A stretch of DNA of 64,000 nt from Lepeophtheirus salmonis (Eukaryota > Arthropoda > Copepoda > Siphonostomatoida > Caligidae): NCBI RefSeq assembly GCF_016086655.4, contig NC_052131.2, positions 33,791,705-33,855,704 on the forward strand, read 5' to 3'. Positions 24,061-36,362 of this stretch are shown here, in pieces. Positions within the stretch are counted from its first letter, which is position 1. Each line of letters starts with the position of its first letter. A model generated the notes under the pieces. The model searched no databases, had not been told where the DNA came from, and was given only the letters and a program-made list of their open reading frames with translations. Both the position numbers and the translations under genes were made by a program.

Positions 24061-25445
24061 AGTATAACTCGCTTAAAGTATATTTTGTGTAGTGAAAATA
24101 TAACATAAATGTCATAAGTAAGTATTTATTATTTACTATCTTATCCTGGAATTTCCCGGGATATGACTTCAGTATAATTTCCCGGGAAATGAGAAACCTT
24201 AATGAGAACTGACAGTAGTGATGAATTTTGAAACTTGTTTTTAAATAGGTTAATTAAGTGAGGCAGGATTTGATGTCTTCCTGTTTCGACTGACCTCCTT
24301 TAATATTAGTGTTGTTGTTAATATTTTTATTAGATTTGGATCGTGTCTTTAGGTAAAGTCATTTGAGTAGAAGGAGTAATAATGTACATATATGTATAAG
24401 TAATATACATATAAAAGAAGGGAAAACCTGTTTTGTGACCTTTTTTTGCCTTCTTTTTGTAAGCTACAAATATAGGTACATACAATGTAGGGAAGTTCAT
24501 TCCTACTTCCTTTGATTCTGACCATGAAAATCAGAGCCATCACATCATCTTCTTTTTATGAATTCACAAACATCATTATCATGTACCTTTTTAGAGAATC
24601 AATGATTCAAAATGAACAACGTCAAGGACTCTCCTTTGTTCAAAAGAAGCCTTTTAGTGTTCTATTCTATTGATGGAATTTGAGTAATTTTTTAAGCGAA
24701 ATCGCAGTTTGAATAATAATTGATTAAATCATTCACACCTCAATACACAGTATTTATAAAAATAAATATATAAATATTCATATCTACATCTGTCACCAGA
24801 GGGCATTGTATTACATACATAGGATTTTTACCTATTGATAATAGATAACACGTTGTTACTTTTATTGCAACCTTACTCCAAAAAAAATATACCTAAAAAA
24901 GGGTCCAAAATCAATTTGTAGTTAATTCATTCTTCCAAATTATGGAATGATTATTTAATAAATGTCTCAAATTATTTACAACTTAACAAGAACTAATTCG
25001 AATTAAACCAACCAACATTCAGAACAGAGTGTATATTTTTGTGTAAGTAATGTAACACCGTGATAGAGAGACAAAGTTTTACTTGAAGGCCCCATATTGC
25101 ATGATTTCATGTTAGCTGTTACTGGTGAGATTTATGTTATTCTTTTATCGGCCTTTGCAGTACTATTAGACTTTCAAATTTATTTATGCATATTATAAAG
25201 TTCCCTTTCCAACAGCTGACCTAAAATCATGCGATTAGAGCAGGTTCAAGTAATCTATAATCAATCTATGAATATATCAGTTCTATCCCTGTTATTGGTC
25301 TTTGAAAAAGTCTAAATTTATAAAGCGCCCACTACAAGACATCCTTTTCACTAATGTTTTAGTAAAGTAATAGTTGTAGTAAAAAGTTCTGAGTGTTTTT
25401 TTGCTTTATTTTGACTATAAAATTAACATAGTTAGGATTATCCGA
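24061..25445. other. Stretch with no recognised feature apart from small palindromes
   Basis: TTTCCCGGGA occurs at about 24154 and ATTTCCCGGGAAAT at about 24177, two G/C-rich palindromes 20-odd bases apart in an otherwise A+T-rich region. A similar AAATTCCGGGAAAT occurs near 44718. No gene recognised. Confidence 0.4.
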
Positions 25446-25769
25446 TTAGAAATGGTTCGAAACGGGTTTCTGACTAATTTTCAGTTCATGAGCAATAGAA
25501 TATGTGCTCACATGCCTCCATCTCGACAATATTTTATCGACATTTTCAATGATTGGCCTACCAAAGGGTACCTCATCTTCGACGTCCAAATTATCAGAAC
25601 AGGATTGTTGGAACCACCGCTTTGCTGTTGCATTCGATAATGTATTGGGTATATAAACATCATTCACATTGGTCGTAGTTATACTGAAGAGTGTATCAAA
25701 TTTTCTCTTTTTTTTTTTTGCTTTCATTTTTGGAACGCTGTAACATACAACTGGCTTCACCAAACACAA
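25446..25769 (-). pseudogene. mariner transposase, N-terminal fragment
   Basis: The 107-codon minus-strand ORF encodes, after a lysine-rich start, 'NTLSNATAKRWFQQSCSDNL' then 'DVEDEVPFGRPIIENVDKIL' and 'HVSTYSIAHELKISQKPVSN'. These are the first and second helix-turn-helix regions and the linker of mariner transposases (usual forms: RWFxRFRSGNFDVED, GRP, HVSTYSIAxEL). It stops just after the second helix-turn-helix; no catalytic domain follows, so this is a 5' fragment of about one third of the gene. Degenerate residues such as FGRP for SGRP suggest decay. Plausible alternatives are only other mariner lineages. Confidence 0.85.
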
Positions 25770-25832
25770 AACTGTAGACGAGCTTTTTTTAAGTGAATTC
25801 TTAAGCTTTTTATTTATCCTAATATTTATACC

Positions 25833-26064
25833 CAGTGTTTTGTCATTCCTTATTTATTCGGTCAAGTACAGTTGAATCTGAGGGCAGTTGGTCCTTCGGA
25901 CTCTCAGTAATAGAACTGATTAAATGAAAAGAAATCAAGTTGAGTGACGTCATAAAGGACAGAACTTTATAAGTTTTAGGACTGATATGTAGTACTGAAC
26001 TGGATCTAACTGAGAGTGAACTGGACTGCAATCGCAATTTCTAGATAAGGATAGACACAACCCT
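25833..26064. mobile_element. MITE family B, copy 1
   Basis: The left end AGTGTTTTGTCATTCCTTAT pairs with the right end, whose complement reads AGGGTTGTGTCTATCCTTAT, an imperfect inverted repeat of about 22 bp. The interior shares GTTGAGTGACGTCATAAAGG, TTTTAGGACTGAT and GAACTGGA words with the copy at 47798-48038. 232 bp, no ORF of note. A trace of TA at both borders would fit the Tc1/mariner superfamily but is not clear. Confidence 0.7.
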
Positions 26065-27000
26065 ATTTATGGTTATTATTTATACCTCTTGTTTCCTAAA
26101 GAGTTCCATTGAGATTTTCCCCCATACAAGTTATTTATAATCTATAAAAAATCCACATAAATTTTGAATCCTTCATCTATGGCCAAGGTTGACAATTTTG
26201 CTTCTTGTGAAACCCTTCGCCGGGTCTTTTATATTTTTATCACATCACATTAAAACTTTTTTAAAAAGCATTCTTTCGATAGAATCAGCTCTTATCAAGG
26301 TTTTTATAAATCAAATATGGAGATAGCCATAGTAAAAAAGTTGTAAGCTAAATCAATAATAATCAAACCCTTATAACTTCACGCTAAAATTTTGGAATTC
26401 TTTATATCATGTATAAAGAAACATTTCATCAAAATTTTGTCAAAGTTGGAGTTGGTTGTGTGATGCTTGTCTCACGTTCATATGGAATCACCAATAAATA
26501 CAAATTAATAATCAGTAAAATTTAAATAATAATATCAGAACGCACACAAAGGAATAATTATAAATAGTCACACAACTACTACACATAAAAAAAACACGCA
26601 TACATTACGCATATTTGTATAGAATTTGTGTATAATAATAGTATTTATTATATATTTTCATTCCCTAGGTCAACCTTGATTTAAATTAATGACCAACATT
26701 GAGCATATTTTATTTAATATTCGACCCATTGGCGAAGTAACCAAAAAAAAAAGATTATAAGTACATACATATTGTATATAATATGTAGTAAGCAGGAGGA
26801 CTCCGTTTTGTTATACGGACACAGATTAAGTATATATATATATATGGATCCTTAATTCTCTAGTTTATATACGGAGTGGGGACTCGAAACATGCAGTGGT
26901 ATTTAATTATGTTTTTATCCCCGTTTTTTTAAATTAGACTTCTTAATTACACACCCAAACGAGAGTTGAACCAAATATAAACAAGTTTTGTTTTTATCAC
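26065..27000. other. Stretch with no recognised feature
   Basis: A+T-rich. Contains a (TA)n run near 26832-26845. No gene resemblance. Confidence 0.4.
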
Positions 27001-27430
27001 ATGTCTCTAAGGATAAAAATGTCGGAGCAACAGCAAAAAAAACAATGCAGATACGATCTCCTCTGTGCCGGTGTGAGTGCTGAGAAGGCTGCAGAGATTG
27101 TTGGCATCTCCATCTATTACAGCTCATATAGCCAAGAAGAATTAAACTTTTGCAGCAACAATATAACTGACTTCTATCCTGCCTCCATGTGGCACTCCTC
27201 CCGACATAACCTCAACCCCCTGGATGATGGAGCTTAGACCGTCTCGGAGAAGAATGTCGGCCACACTTATCATCCAAATTTGGATTCCTCCAAGATACCA
27301 TAATGACAGCGTGGTACACCATGGACACATCATTCATCGTCAAGAACTGTCAATATGTTCGCCGGCTTGTCAAGGCTGTTATTGCTTCCACCTATGGAAT
27401 AAAAAATATAGCTAAATATAATATTTAAAC
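27001..27430 (+). pseudogene. Internally deleted Tc1/mariner-type transposase (family TcC)
   Basis: Starts 'MSEQQQKKQCRYDLLCAGVS' (Met at 27019) and continues 'AEKAAEIVGIS', the first helix-turn-helix of a Tc1-type transposase, then goes almost directly to 'ELNFCSNNITDFYPASMW' and 'HNLNPLDDGA', the region around the last catalytic Asp (usual form 'PPSSPDLNPLDF'). A stop follows. After a frameshift the C-terminus continues as 'DTIMTAWYTMDTSFIVKNCQ' and 'VRRLVKAVIAS' to about 27410. Roughly 200 residues carrying the first two catalytic aspartates are missing. The whole gene is reduced to about 0.4 kb while both ends are still recognisable. Related C-terminal piece at 57.5 kb. Confidence 0.8.
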
Positions 27431-29649
27431 TTATCCCAAAGTGGGTTGGAGCTGTCTTTTCTTGATTATTTAAAAATTAAGTTTTTCGTAATTTAACTTG
27501 TTTTTACAGGTTTTCGATCATCACTCTGATTGTTAGTACCAGTAATAAGTATTTATTACTTGAAAACACATCCCAGATATATAAAAAAAGATCATATATC
27601 TTTTAAAAGTGGGGTTTTTAAAAATAAAAAAATGAATATCATGAAAAAAATAAGTCAAATAAATTAAAAAAGGTAAAGAAAGGCATTCGAAAATAAAGAA
27701 GAACATTCTTTACTTTTTTTTTCTACCAAATAATGGCCATTTGAAAAAATGAAAAGGGATCTGCAAGTTATTTTCTAAAAAGTGAAAATATTTATTTAAA
27801 ATTAAAAATTTTAAGGAGAAAGAAATAAAACAGCCCCACTCATGCAAAAACCAACCCTGTCAACAGCTGATATGAGACTCAAATGAAACTTCGTCACTCT
27901 TTATATTGTCTATCGTTGGTACCAAAAAATAAACTGGGTTTGTCAGCAACATGGAATAGTTCTTTGTTTAACCATTCAAACCAAACTGCTTTATCCGGGT
28001 TTGTTACGTAATAACCACATTCAACATTCATTTACACACAAAATAAAATATTGCAAATGCGTGTTTTGGGTGGGTTTTTGATTCCATTCTTACATACAAT
28101 TAGTACCTTCAATCCTCATTTCAAATCCGATTAAATGAATATTATTTTCCCTGCCGCTATCTGTTACCTTTAGTTTAATTAATTATTTTCGATCTCTATC
28201 ATTAGGTAATAACTAAGAGATTTTTGTGAAATGTCATTAAGTGTTGTCTTTAAAGAAGAAAAGGTTGTTATTTTTACTATTTTTTATCATTATCTTTGAA
28301 ATAAAGACTTTCCCAAGAAAAAAAAGTTACGTGACATATTTAAACATTCGTCAAAAAGGTGTGCTATTGTGAATGTCTTCCTATCAGGGCATTTGAAGGA
28401 CGTCTCTTAATGAGATGGAGCTTCCAAGGATTTTTGCGGACGATGAAACTAAATACATTTATTGAAACATCTAATTCTATAATTAGATGGCAGAAATGGT
28501 GTTGAATTTTTTTTTTAAATGTCTGCGTTTGGTCCAGTGACAAAATCATTTTTTTATTTTTAAAAACGAATTTGTAGCCAAACATACATATATTCTTATC
28601 TAATCAATATTGTATCAGGTTACCTGTAAATTATGAAGAAGAGATAAACGCTTTGTACTTACATTATATAAAATACATAAAGCTGATATGTTATGCATTT
28701 CCCCACTTCAATGGTTTACCTGGACCTTTGCATTCATTACTTTATATTACTTGACTTATGAATAAGATCTTTGCATTCATTATTAGAACAACATAACAAC
28801 ATAAAGAGAGACGCTTGAGGTTGCTAAGTCAAAGTCTAAACCTCATACTTAAAAGAAAAGGTGATTTCTTTATTCAAAATAACGAAGTAAAATACATAAT
28901 ACCATGCGGCCCTTAACTCAAAAAGCAAAATTTTAATTTTAATTATAGAACAAATAATAGAAGTCAACAAAATTTACAATTTATTGCCCTCTAATTGACA
29001 TTCACAGTCTGATCTTAATAGCTTCTATATTTTAAAAAACATACAAATGATCTTTATATACACAAAAATCTGGTTTTGTGGCCTTCAAAAACTGCTGGTT
29101 TGAAAATATTTTTTTTCCCAAATCTTAATTATTTAGAGTTATTATCCATTTAAAAATATGAAAATCAAAGGAAATATAATTTGCAGTTACAAGTTCCTAG
29201 ATTCAAAATATTTATAAATATTCATGTATCCTTTTCTGAATCTGAGAAAATGCCTTATAAATATTAAATCTCCCTTTTTTTGATTACAATGCCCCAAAAA
29301 TAGTAACTTTTGACATTAAAAGGTTATTTTCATGGGTTTGAAGTAAAACAATCAAACATAAACTATCTCAATTCAAAAGAAATATTGTCAACTTCTATCA
29401 ACAAATTATTCGGATCAGTCCTTGGGATCAAATCCAAACTGTACTTAAAATAGCAATAATTCATCTCATCGTCACAAAAGGTCCAGCCCTAAATATTATG
29501 AAGCTCTATGCAAAAGGGATTGCTCAGGGCCAAAATCCAATCTGGGGAGGGATGATGATCATTACTAATACCAGGGTTTTTTTTTCAACGTGTGAGCGTC
29601 ATGGGACAAACATAAACGTGTGAGGCTCTTCTATTTTCTTTTTTCCCTT
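27431..29649. other. Long stretch with no recognised feature
   Basis: A+T-rich with long A and T runs. The minus-strand ORF at 28364-28585 has no recognisable domain. Confidence 0.4.
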
Positions 29650-30275
29650 TTGATTTTTTTTTTTAACTTTTAACTTAAATAGTTGATTCTTTAAACAGCG
29701 TTATTTAACTATACATTAACTAGTTAATTTTTTATTAATCAAAATTAACTTTTAACTCAACTAGTTAATTTTTAAAATGACATTATATTAACTTCAACTT
29801 AAGTTGATTAAGTTAAAGTTTTAGTGAAAATCCGAGGAGACGTCGTTGAACGTGCTTAATTCCACCTTAGCCTCTTCCGGTAGTTATCATATGAGGCAAG
29901 CTTCCCTTGCATTACTTTTTCGCTTCAAAACGGAAGTTGTTGGGAGTTTGAATCTGTATATTTTGTTGATTGTTCAATTGGAAGTGGAGAAAACAGACTG
30001 AAAAAATAATCTTTATTATGTTGCTTTGATAAATCTCTCAATTGACTCTTACTTAATTAGTTATTTTTTAATATCAAAATTAACATTAACTTAACCAAGG
30101 TTGGGTAAATTAAATTACTCTAAATGTAATTAACTTAAACTTAACTAGCTAGAAAAAAATTAGCTAGTTAATTTTTATAGAAAACGAAATTAACTTTAAC
30201 TGAACTAGTTATAAAAAAATAAAAATCACCTTTAACGTAATCAGTTAGAAAGATAAGTTAACTTGCCCATCACTG
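29650..30275. mobile_element. GTTAA/TTAAC-rich repeat element, probably hAT-type MITE
   Basis: Two flanks (about 29650-29820 and 30045-30270) consist almost wholly of ACTAGTTAATTTT / AAAATTAACTTTAAC-type words in both orientations, so they can pair with each other. They enclose a unique, more balanced core (about 29825-30040). The right end, read outward on the minus strand, is CAGTGATGGGCAAGTTAACT, a common start of hAT-type MITEs. The left terminus is not clear (CAGGGTTTTT near 29573 is a candidate), and no target duplication was found. Confidence 0.5.
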
Positions 30276-30659
30276 AAATAAAAGGATAATAATAACAGCT
30301 TCAGCGAAAAAATATATTATTTGACGACCCAGGAAATACTTTAGGTAGTTGCTAAACCTCATATAAAGTCACAAGCATTGTTTTTTTTAATTTATACAAA
30401 GTACTTCCTTTTTTCTTCTTCTTTTAATTTAAGTTGACCTACACACCTGCGATATTTCATTCTTTCTATATAGCCTTTTTTAATAATCTATGCAAATACT
30501 TTTTTATTTTCTGTTTCACTTCTAATATAACGAGCATACTCGATTATATTGTTATTTCTTAAATCAAGTATTTACACTCAAAAATGACTTACTTTCAACA
30601 TAGGTACATGCATACAGGCAGAGTTTGCTTTGATGATGTAAAAAGGCATTTCTTTTTTT

Positions 30660-31255
30660 CTTAATTTTTGTTCAAGATTATTTTTGAGTTAACTCAACCA
30701 CATATGTATGGGCAGAGGGTGCGCAAGCTATCTGTGCCTCGAAAAGAATTTTTTTTTCTTTTGAAACACAATTAAAAACGAGCCCACTTGTTACCTTGGC
30801 AAATTCTAAAAGTCCTTCTTTTTCAGATTGATGAGTTCGTCTTTGAAGTTGCATGTGGTTTGGTTGGTTTGTCGTTTCATCACAACCGACATAAATAAAA
30901 TCCAACAGACTCAGATCCAGCGAGTTTGGATGCCATAATTTCAGTAAGGTGAAGTCGTTAAAAGTGTCTTGGAGCCATTTGGATCTCATTCCCCATTGTT
31001 ATTGCCTCAAAGTCCCCTTTAGATGCCCCAAATTCCCTTCCAACCAAATGAATGAACATCACACTTAGTGCCAGAGTTCAAGCAATTGTTATGTTGTCAC
31101 TCCCGGTGATGATTCTAAGGAGGGATCTGTGCCTTTTCCAAATATTTGGGATAATGAATTCGTCAATTGATTTCATTTTTTTTTTTTTTCAATTGGTGTA
31201 GGCTTGAACAAAATATCTAACAACAAAAAATCTGTTGCCTAAGTGCCTGTGTTTT
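30660..31255 (-). pseudogene. Internally deleted Tc1/mariner-type transposase (family TcB), copy 2
   Basis: Reading right to left: an upstream stretch CACAGGCACTTAGGCA...TTCAAGCCT that matches the leader of the copy at 48.95 kb, a poly-A tract, then 'MKSIDEFIIPNIWKRHRSLL', 'GSDNITIAxTLALS' (helix-turn-helix) and 'GREFGASKGDFEAITM'. After a frameshift it continues 'SKWLQDTFNDFTLLKLWHPN' and 'SLDLSLLDFIYVG' (equivalent to WPPNSPDLNPLDFxVWG, with the final Asp in place). Beyond that it is too decayed to follow. The catalytic middle is absent; the deletion edge lies directly before 'KWLQD'. Stops are present. The C-terminal part forms an ORF at 30678-30989. Confidence 0.8.
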
Positions 31256-31794
31256 CCCAATAGAGGGCGCTAAAAGGCGGCATAAATAGTTTGCACTGCT
31301 TGTAGGTAGTTTCATTTGAAATTGTGGTAATCCAGGTTTGAAACATTAAAAAACTATGTACATAAATATACTCTAGGGTTAAATAAAATAGATTGAACGA
31401 CGATGTTTGTTATTGTTTTGTTTTTTTGGACAATGTTAAAACAACACTTGGCATTTGGCATCTTCCATCTCATGTATCAAATTCAATTCTCAGTGCATAT
31501 GTCGGTATATTTATATTGAAGGTACATACTATTAGTTAATATGATACATCTGCTAGGTATGTGGATTGACTGTCCGGCCTTGAACCCCTTTAGCCGTTTC
31601 TTTGTGGGGATTTCCCTCTCAATAAGAGAGCCAACACCCCTTGTGTATTACAAGTAGTTATATAATATTATAATATGTTTACCTTTTAATATTTCTTTTG
31701 GCGAATCAACTTTGTAATCTTTTGCCATGGAGGAAGTATTATTTTCCCTAAATATGCCAAAATGTGACCCATATACTTGTGCAAATTATTAATA

Positions 31795-31872
31795 ACTAGC
31801 GGGAGTACTTAGCTTTCTCTGAGTCATTAACAGACAAAAAGACATTCAAAGTTTACTTTAATAATATAGATG
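31795..31872 (+). repeat. Short repeat resembling a non-LTR retrotransposon 3' tail, copy 1
   Basis: ACTAGCGGGAGTACTTAGC...GAGTCATTAACAGAC then ...ATAATATAGATG. Similar words occur at 50231-50275 (GACTAGCGGCAGTACCCGGC) and 61893-61975 (GAGCGGAAGTACTCGTCATT, GACAGACGGACAAACTT). Such GACAGACAGACAAACTTT...TATAATATA tails are common at the 3' ends of RTE-like elements. This is inference from recall. Confidence 0.4.
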
Positions 31873-31911
31873 TTTATAGAGTTGTAGAAAATATAACCTG
31901 CCGTTATGCTA

Positions 31912-32160
31912 AAAAATAAACCGAAGCTCAACATTGTAATCCTAACAATTTGAAAAATGTTTTGAAGAAGAGTAGTTAAGCTGTTATGACATTTCATTTA
32001 ATTAGCAGTGAACAGTTTTGATATGAAGGAAATAAACACAAATACCACTCCATATCTTCCAAGGTCATAGGCAGAAATTTCCCGATTTGAATCTTCTGTT
32101 CAACTATGAGTTTAACAAGAACAATCATTTATAGCTCCCTTTTGAAATTACGAGGTGTTT
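31912..32160 (+). repeat. Repeat family A, copy (plus)
   Basis: CTCAACATTGTAATCCTAAC, AATTTGAAAAATGTTTTGAA, TTAAGCTGTTATGACATTTC, GAAGGAAATAAACACAAATA. The 3' third is poorly conserved and the terminal CCGTCTTTTATG is not visible. Confidence 0.65.
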
Positions 32161-33281
32161 TCTTGTGAAATTAAGTAACTGCACCTTAAAACTTTCACAG
32201 AGTATGATTCTATCAAACAAAAGTATAACCATTCAATGGCAATTGGTTTCAATATGCCTAGGCCACAAAAACCTGAATAGTTTTTGTATCAGGGTTAACC
32301 TTTTTAGAAGAACAGCTATGCCATTGAAACTATCAACATCAAATTAAATCCTAACGTATCCTGAAAACTAGTCTAAAGTACTCACAAAGCAATTTACATA
32401 TTCCCGGCCCCCACGCAATTGGCATGATACTCACGCATTTCCATCCTATGTGCCCTTTTGACACCAAATATGGTATTTCCCACGCATTAGAGTTCTATCC
32501 TCTGATTAATTAGAATCACAATTTTTCAAATGGGACTCACCCAACCCCGTCATAAAGACCTCAAAATATGAAACATGTGCCGTTTAATGTTTCATCTGAA
32601 TTCATAGCTACTTTGTTTCTATATATTAATTGTCACTTGTCATCAGAGAGTATACAAGACTTGAAAGGCTAGGAGAATCATATCATAATAATTATAAAGT
32701 CACATAAAAATTGAATACAATATAATTTCAAAAACTTAAGAACCTTAATATTATTATTGATAGCTGTAATGGGAGGGGAAAAGTGTGCCAATGAATAGTT
32801 TGTTCATATTTTTTAAGGGGAACCTGTTTTAACATATGCATAATTTAAATATATATTTTTTAGTAAATCAATTCTTGTCACGTGTTGAATAATTTTATAC
32901 ATATGTACAAGGACTCCTCTCATCCACCTCCAAATACGTATGCACCGACTAACTTTACAAATAAACTGCATACAATTTCTGATTAATTTATCAGGGATGC
33001 TGCAGGTATTGTAATGATGTGTTGACATGAAGGTATGTTTCTCTTCTCTGATCTAAAGTCCTTCCTATACATAACTTTATACATGGAACAAGAACCCTTA
33101 TTTGTTTGTGTGTTTTTGTTTTTTACAAATAAATACACATAAGTTGTATAAAATATGATCTAGAAAGCGTGCAAAACAATTTGTAGTTGAACCATAAACA
33201 TGTTTTTTTTTTCCCTAAAGCTGTTATCGCTATGATTCTATTCTTAAAGATAGAACATTTAAATATAAAGGGATAAATAGT
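32161..33281. other. Stretch with no recognised feature
   Basis: Small ORFs only (32165-32347 plus, 32813-33028 minus), no family resemblance. Confidence 0.4.
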
Positions 33282-33575
33282 GCATGTGCTCATAAAGGAC
33301 GGAGAGTAACAATCAAGTCACAAAGTTGTTGAACTGGGAGTAGAATCAAGGATCAGCATCATATTAATGCCGACCTTTAAGTCCTTGCTATATACGGAAT
33401 AGTCTGAACATTTCCCTGCAGTTTTTCAGTTTATTTTCGGATGAGAGGATGTGTTATACAATAAAGATTACGAAGTGATACACTTGATGACAGCTAAGAA
33501 GTTCTTCTCCCAAACACTCTTTAAACTACGCAGAAGGACCAGATGGTCACCTTCCAAAAAGTGTGTATTTATGAT
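33282..33575 (-). repeat. Repeat family A, copy (minus), diverged in the middle
   Basis: Starts GTGCTCATAAAGGACGGAGA (the family's 3' end), then GGAGTAGAATCAAGGATCAG and CTTGCTATATACGGAATAG. The middle is replaced or diverged (about 33410-33475). It resumes with GATGACAGCTAAGAAGTTCT and CTCCCAAACACTCTTTAAAC. Confidence 0.65.
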
Positions 33576-35149
33576 AACTATTCTACTAATTTAAAAAATA
33601 TCCCTAAGTTGATCCAAAAAAAAGAGTACTCTTTCCATGTATGAAGTATTCCTTGTTCTAACCATGGAACTCTAGATACCTAAATAAAGACAGTATTCTT
33701 CTTTTTCCCACATGAGTCATTTTTTCTTTCATTATATGTATATATATATATATATATACTAGTACTGGAATGTGATGTCAATAAACTAACTTACACCTGA
33801 AAAATTATTGGACAGATTGAATTCTCATAAGTGCTTATTCAAGCATTAAAACAAGTAGTGCATCGAAAGCTAACGTCATTATTAGTGAAAAAAAATATCT
33901 TGGTGAAAATTTACATTTTTTGTCCGCTAGAGGTATTATTATTCCAAGCATTTTGGAGAATCATTTCCTGTTCTCTCGTGAGTGAGTCAAATACTGCACT
34001 GCTTCTACTTTTATTTACTTCATTATTGCTTGAACAATTATGGAGAAGGAATTATGATTCAAAATGATTTTCACATACATAATGGTCAGCAAGTTTCCAA
34101 TTAGAAAGATATTTAAGATTTGATATCCATTTTTTTCTTCATGGGAATCCTTTTGGGTTTTTGGGAATGGGAAATTTAAAAAAGCGAACGTTTCCATGAA
34201 ACTTTTGGAAATTTGACTTAGTTCTATTTCTGCATCCTTGGACACTACAATGACCCATTATTTTGGAGTAATTTCTTTCAAATCTGCTTTATAATAATTT
34301 GTAAATATAAAATATTAAAGATTAGAATAAATTATATACGTATTATTAATTATACAAACTTATTAATACTACGTAGTACGTACAATAAATATTTGAGTGA
34401 TGCCATAGAAAAGTGACATCTTGCGAAAATATTATTACAAATATTCCCTAAATTTCCTAATAAGTGTTCATCCAAGGCGAATTAACTGGCTAATGCTATC
34501 TCACCTTCCCTTCTAATTTTTAATAATAGAGAGTAGAACAAAAAATGTAGTTAGGCAGAAAAAACGGAGGAGGATGAAGATTCAAAAGTTTATAGGTGCC
34601 TTTATAAGTGCTCAAACCATTAAATCTAGGATCATCTTAAATCTTTGAGAATCTTCCTTCACTACTATTTTGAAGTGTAATCTGCTAAGATACCTTTTCA
34701 AATTTGAAACTTTTTAAGGCGCATTTGAATTAACCCCCGTTTATCCACTGATCTTTTGGCCACAGTCATCATTGTCAACACCACCGTTACTCTTAACTTT
34801 ACACTTGAACATATGGTGTTTGCCATCTTCACTGACGTTAAAATGATTGAAAACAGAGGATTGATCTCTTAAAACCAAAGTAATAAATAGTACAATAATC
34901 AAATTAAATCTATTATTCCTTACTTAGTAAATTATAAATTAAATTTTTAGAATTCGTTTACTTATCAGTTATCACTTATTAGGCACCTTAAATTTAAGAG
35001 ACGTGAATTAGTAAACAATGAGATAAATAATATATAACTGAGGGGAAAATAAATGATTTAGAATTAACAGATTTTTAAGAGAATTTATCGTCCTAATGTG
35101 TGTCAAAAGTGTATATGAAGTCATAAAATACTAAAATATTAGATGGAAT
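33576..35149. other. Stretch with no recognised feature
   Basis: A (TA)n microsatellite lies at about 33736-33759. ORFs at 33831-34067 (plus) and 34015-34245 (minus) overlap and show no domain. Confidence 0.4.
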
Positions 35150-35735
35150 CTGTTCTTCTTTATGAAGAACTCTTTAGCTCATCCAACGACTCCTACTCCT
35201 CAAACCTGCATAGGAGGCTGAAACTTTGCACGGGTGCCTCTGTTGAGCCTGCTCAGGTTAAGAGAGGGTGCCGATTTCTTTTTTTTTTTTTTTTTGGGGG
35301 GGGGGAGGCTTATTCTTAGCACAAAAAATGTTTTTTGAATCTCAAGGAAACTAGATAGGGGGATAAATTATAAATCAAAAAGTAACTGGCGTCTTAAAAA
35401 ACAATTATACGAATGAAGACATTATCAAAATTTAATCAAAATCCAAAAAGTCATGGGCAAAAATGAACCAGTTATTGAGGGTTACTTTTTCGACGATATT
35501 ATTCCCCATAGCTTTTTTTGCTCATTCATTACTTGATGTATATCGTAAGATGGTCTGCACTTTGCAATTCTTCCATACAGACATTGCACGTTGAGCTTAT
35601 GTCCTTCCACTTGCTCAGGTGGGCTAGAAAAGAACCATGTCCAGTGTAGGCTTGTACAATGAGTCTCCATTTTTCTCTTCCAAGCTTGATACACATTGAG
35701 TTCGGCTTATTAAGCATAGTATATGTATGTTTCAT
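35150..35735 (-). mobile_element. 3' end of a non-LTR retrotransposon (LINE)
   Basis: Minus-strand element. 35735-35482 encodes the end of a reverse-transcriptase polyprotein (next entry), and 35425-35150 matches the repeat at 16487-16800 and is inferred to be the 3' untranslated tail (AAGACGCCAGTTACTTTTTG, GAGCCTCCCC, GAGGCACCCGTGCAAAGTTT, CAGCCTCCTATG on the minus strand). A long T/G run at about 35278-35308 splits the tail. Everything upstream of the C-terminal coding part is missing, as expected for 5' truncation. Clade not determined. Confidence 0.6.
35482..35735 (-). pseudogene. Reverse transcriptase C-terminal fragment (non-LTR type)
   Basis: The minus-strand reading includes 'REKWRLIVQAYTGHGSFLAH', 'LSKWKDISSTCNVCMEELQS' and 'ADHL'. 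In R1/Jockey/CR1-like and related polyproteins the segment after the reverse transcriptase has a 'LTGHGxFxxYL' motif followed by a cysteine pair and histidine ('CxxC...xxHLxxxC'). The GHG, CNVC and DH elements are present here in that order and spacing. It is about 68 codons of a protein usually near 1000 residues, with no catalytic FADD region. A stop ends the reading soon after. I am fairly sure of the family type and unsure of the clade. Confidence 0.6.
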
Positions 35736-36261
35736 ACTTTGATCTTTTTTATATCGGTCGCACTAATATTGATAGAAGAAGTCATGTAGCTTTTATTCTT
35801 TATGTAGCTTGGAAGCGTCCCATAAAAGATTAACTTATCATCTAGACAATTTTTTGATGCATATATGTTAGTATGTTATTTGAAATGTATAACACTCATT
35901 TTTTTAATTTTTAATAATACTTATAGATATGCTCGCCTGCACTGAAGAGGTCTAAACATTAGAAGAAATAATATTGACCATTGTTAATGTAATTTCCCGT
36001 TAATTCAAAGTTAATAAGGACCCGAACATTTTTTAAATGTCAAACTACAAATTTTAACAAATAATGATCTTCCTCGTATTTTTGTAGTTATATATTTTAA
36101 TCTTATTAACCAGTCTTATTGTCGCAAATTTCAACTTTTAAAATTTTAAATTGAAAGCTTATTACATACCATGGATATCGTTTGATATGTTTGTACCCCA
36201 AGAATTGTTTAAGAAAAAGGTATATAAATACAATTTAAGAATTAAGAACTATAAGTGTATA

Positions 36262-36362
36262 AAGTATATTTAAGAAGAAGGACTTATGACTCAAGTGGGA
36301 AAAGAAGGAAAACAAAATGACGTCAATAGACTTCCATGTATCTAGAATTCCATGGTCTAACT
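36262..36362 (+). repeat. Partial copy of the foldback repeat F
   Basis: AAGTGGGAAAAGAAGGAAAA, then a TCCATGTATCTAGAATTCCA block and TGGTCTAACTC, resembles the left arm and loop of the long hairpin at 55836-56126 (TCCATATGTCTAGAATTCCA, TGTCTCATC). Only about one arm is present. It abuts the MITE at 36363, which may have cut it. Confidence 0.5.

Noticed and set aside
24154..24190. Two TTTCCCGGGA palindromes, with another CCGGGAAAT near 44.72 kb
   Set aside because: Short and without a repeated context; no known role inferred.
26214..26737. Possible inverted pair CTTCGCCGGGTC / GACCCATTGGCGAAG as MITE ends
   Set aside because: The arms match over only about 7 plus 5 bases and no target duplication is visible; could be chance.
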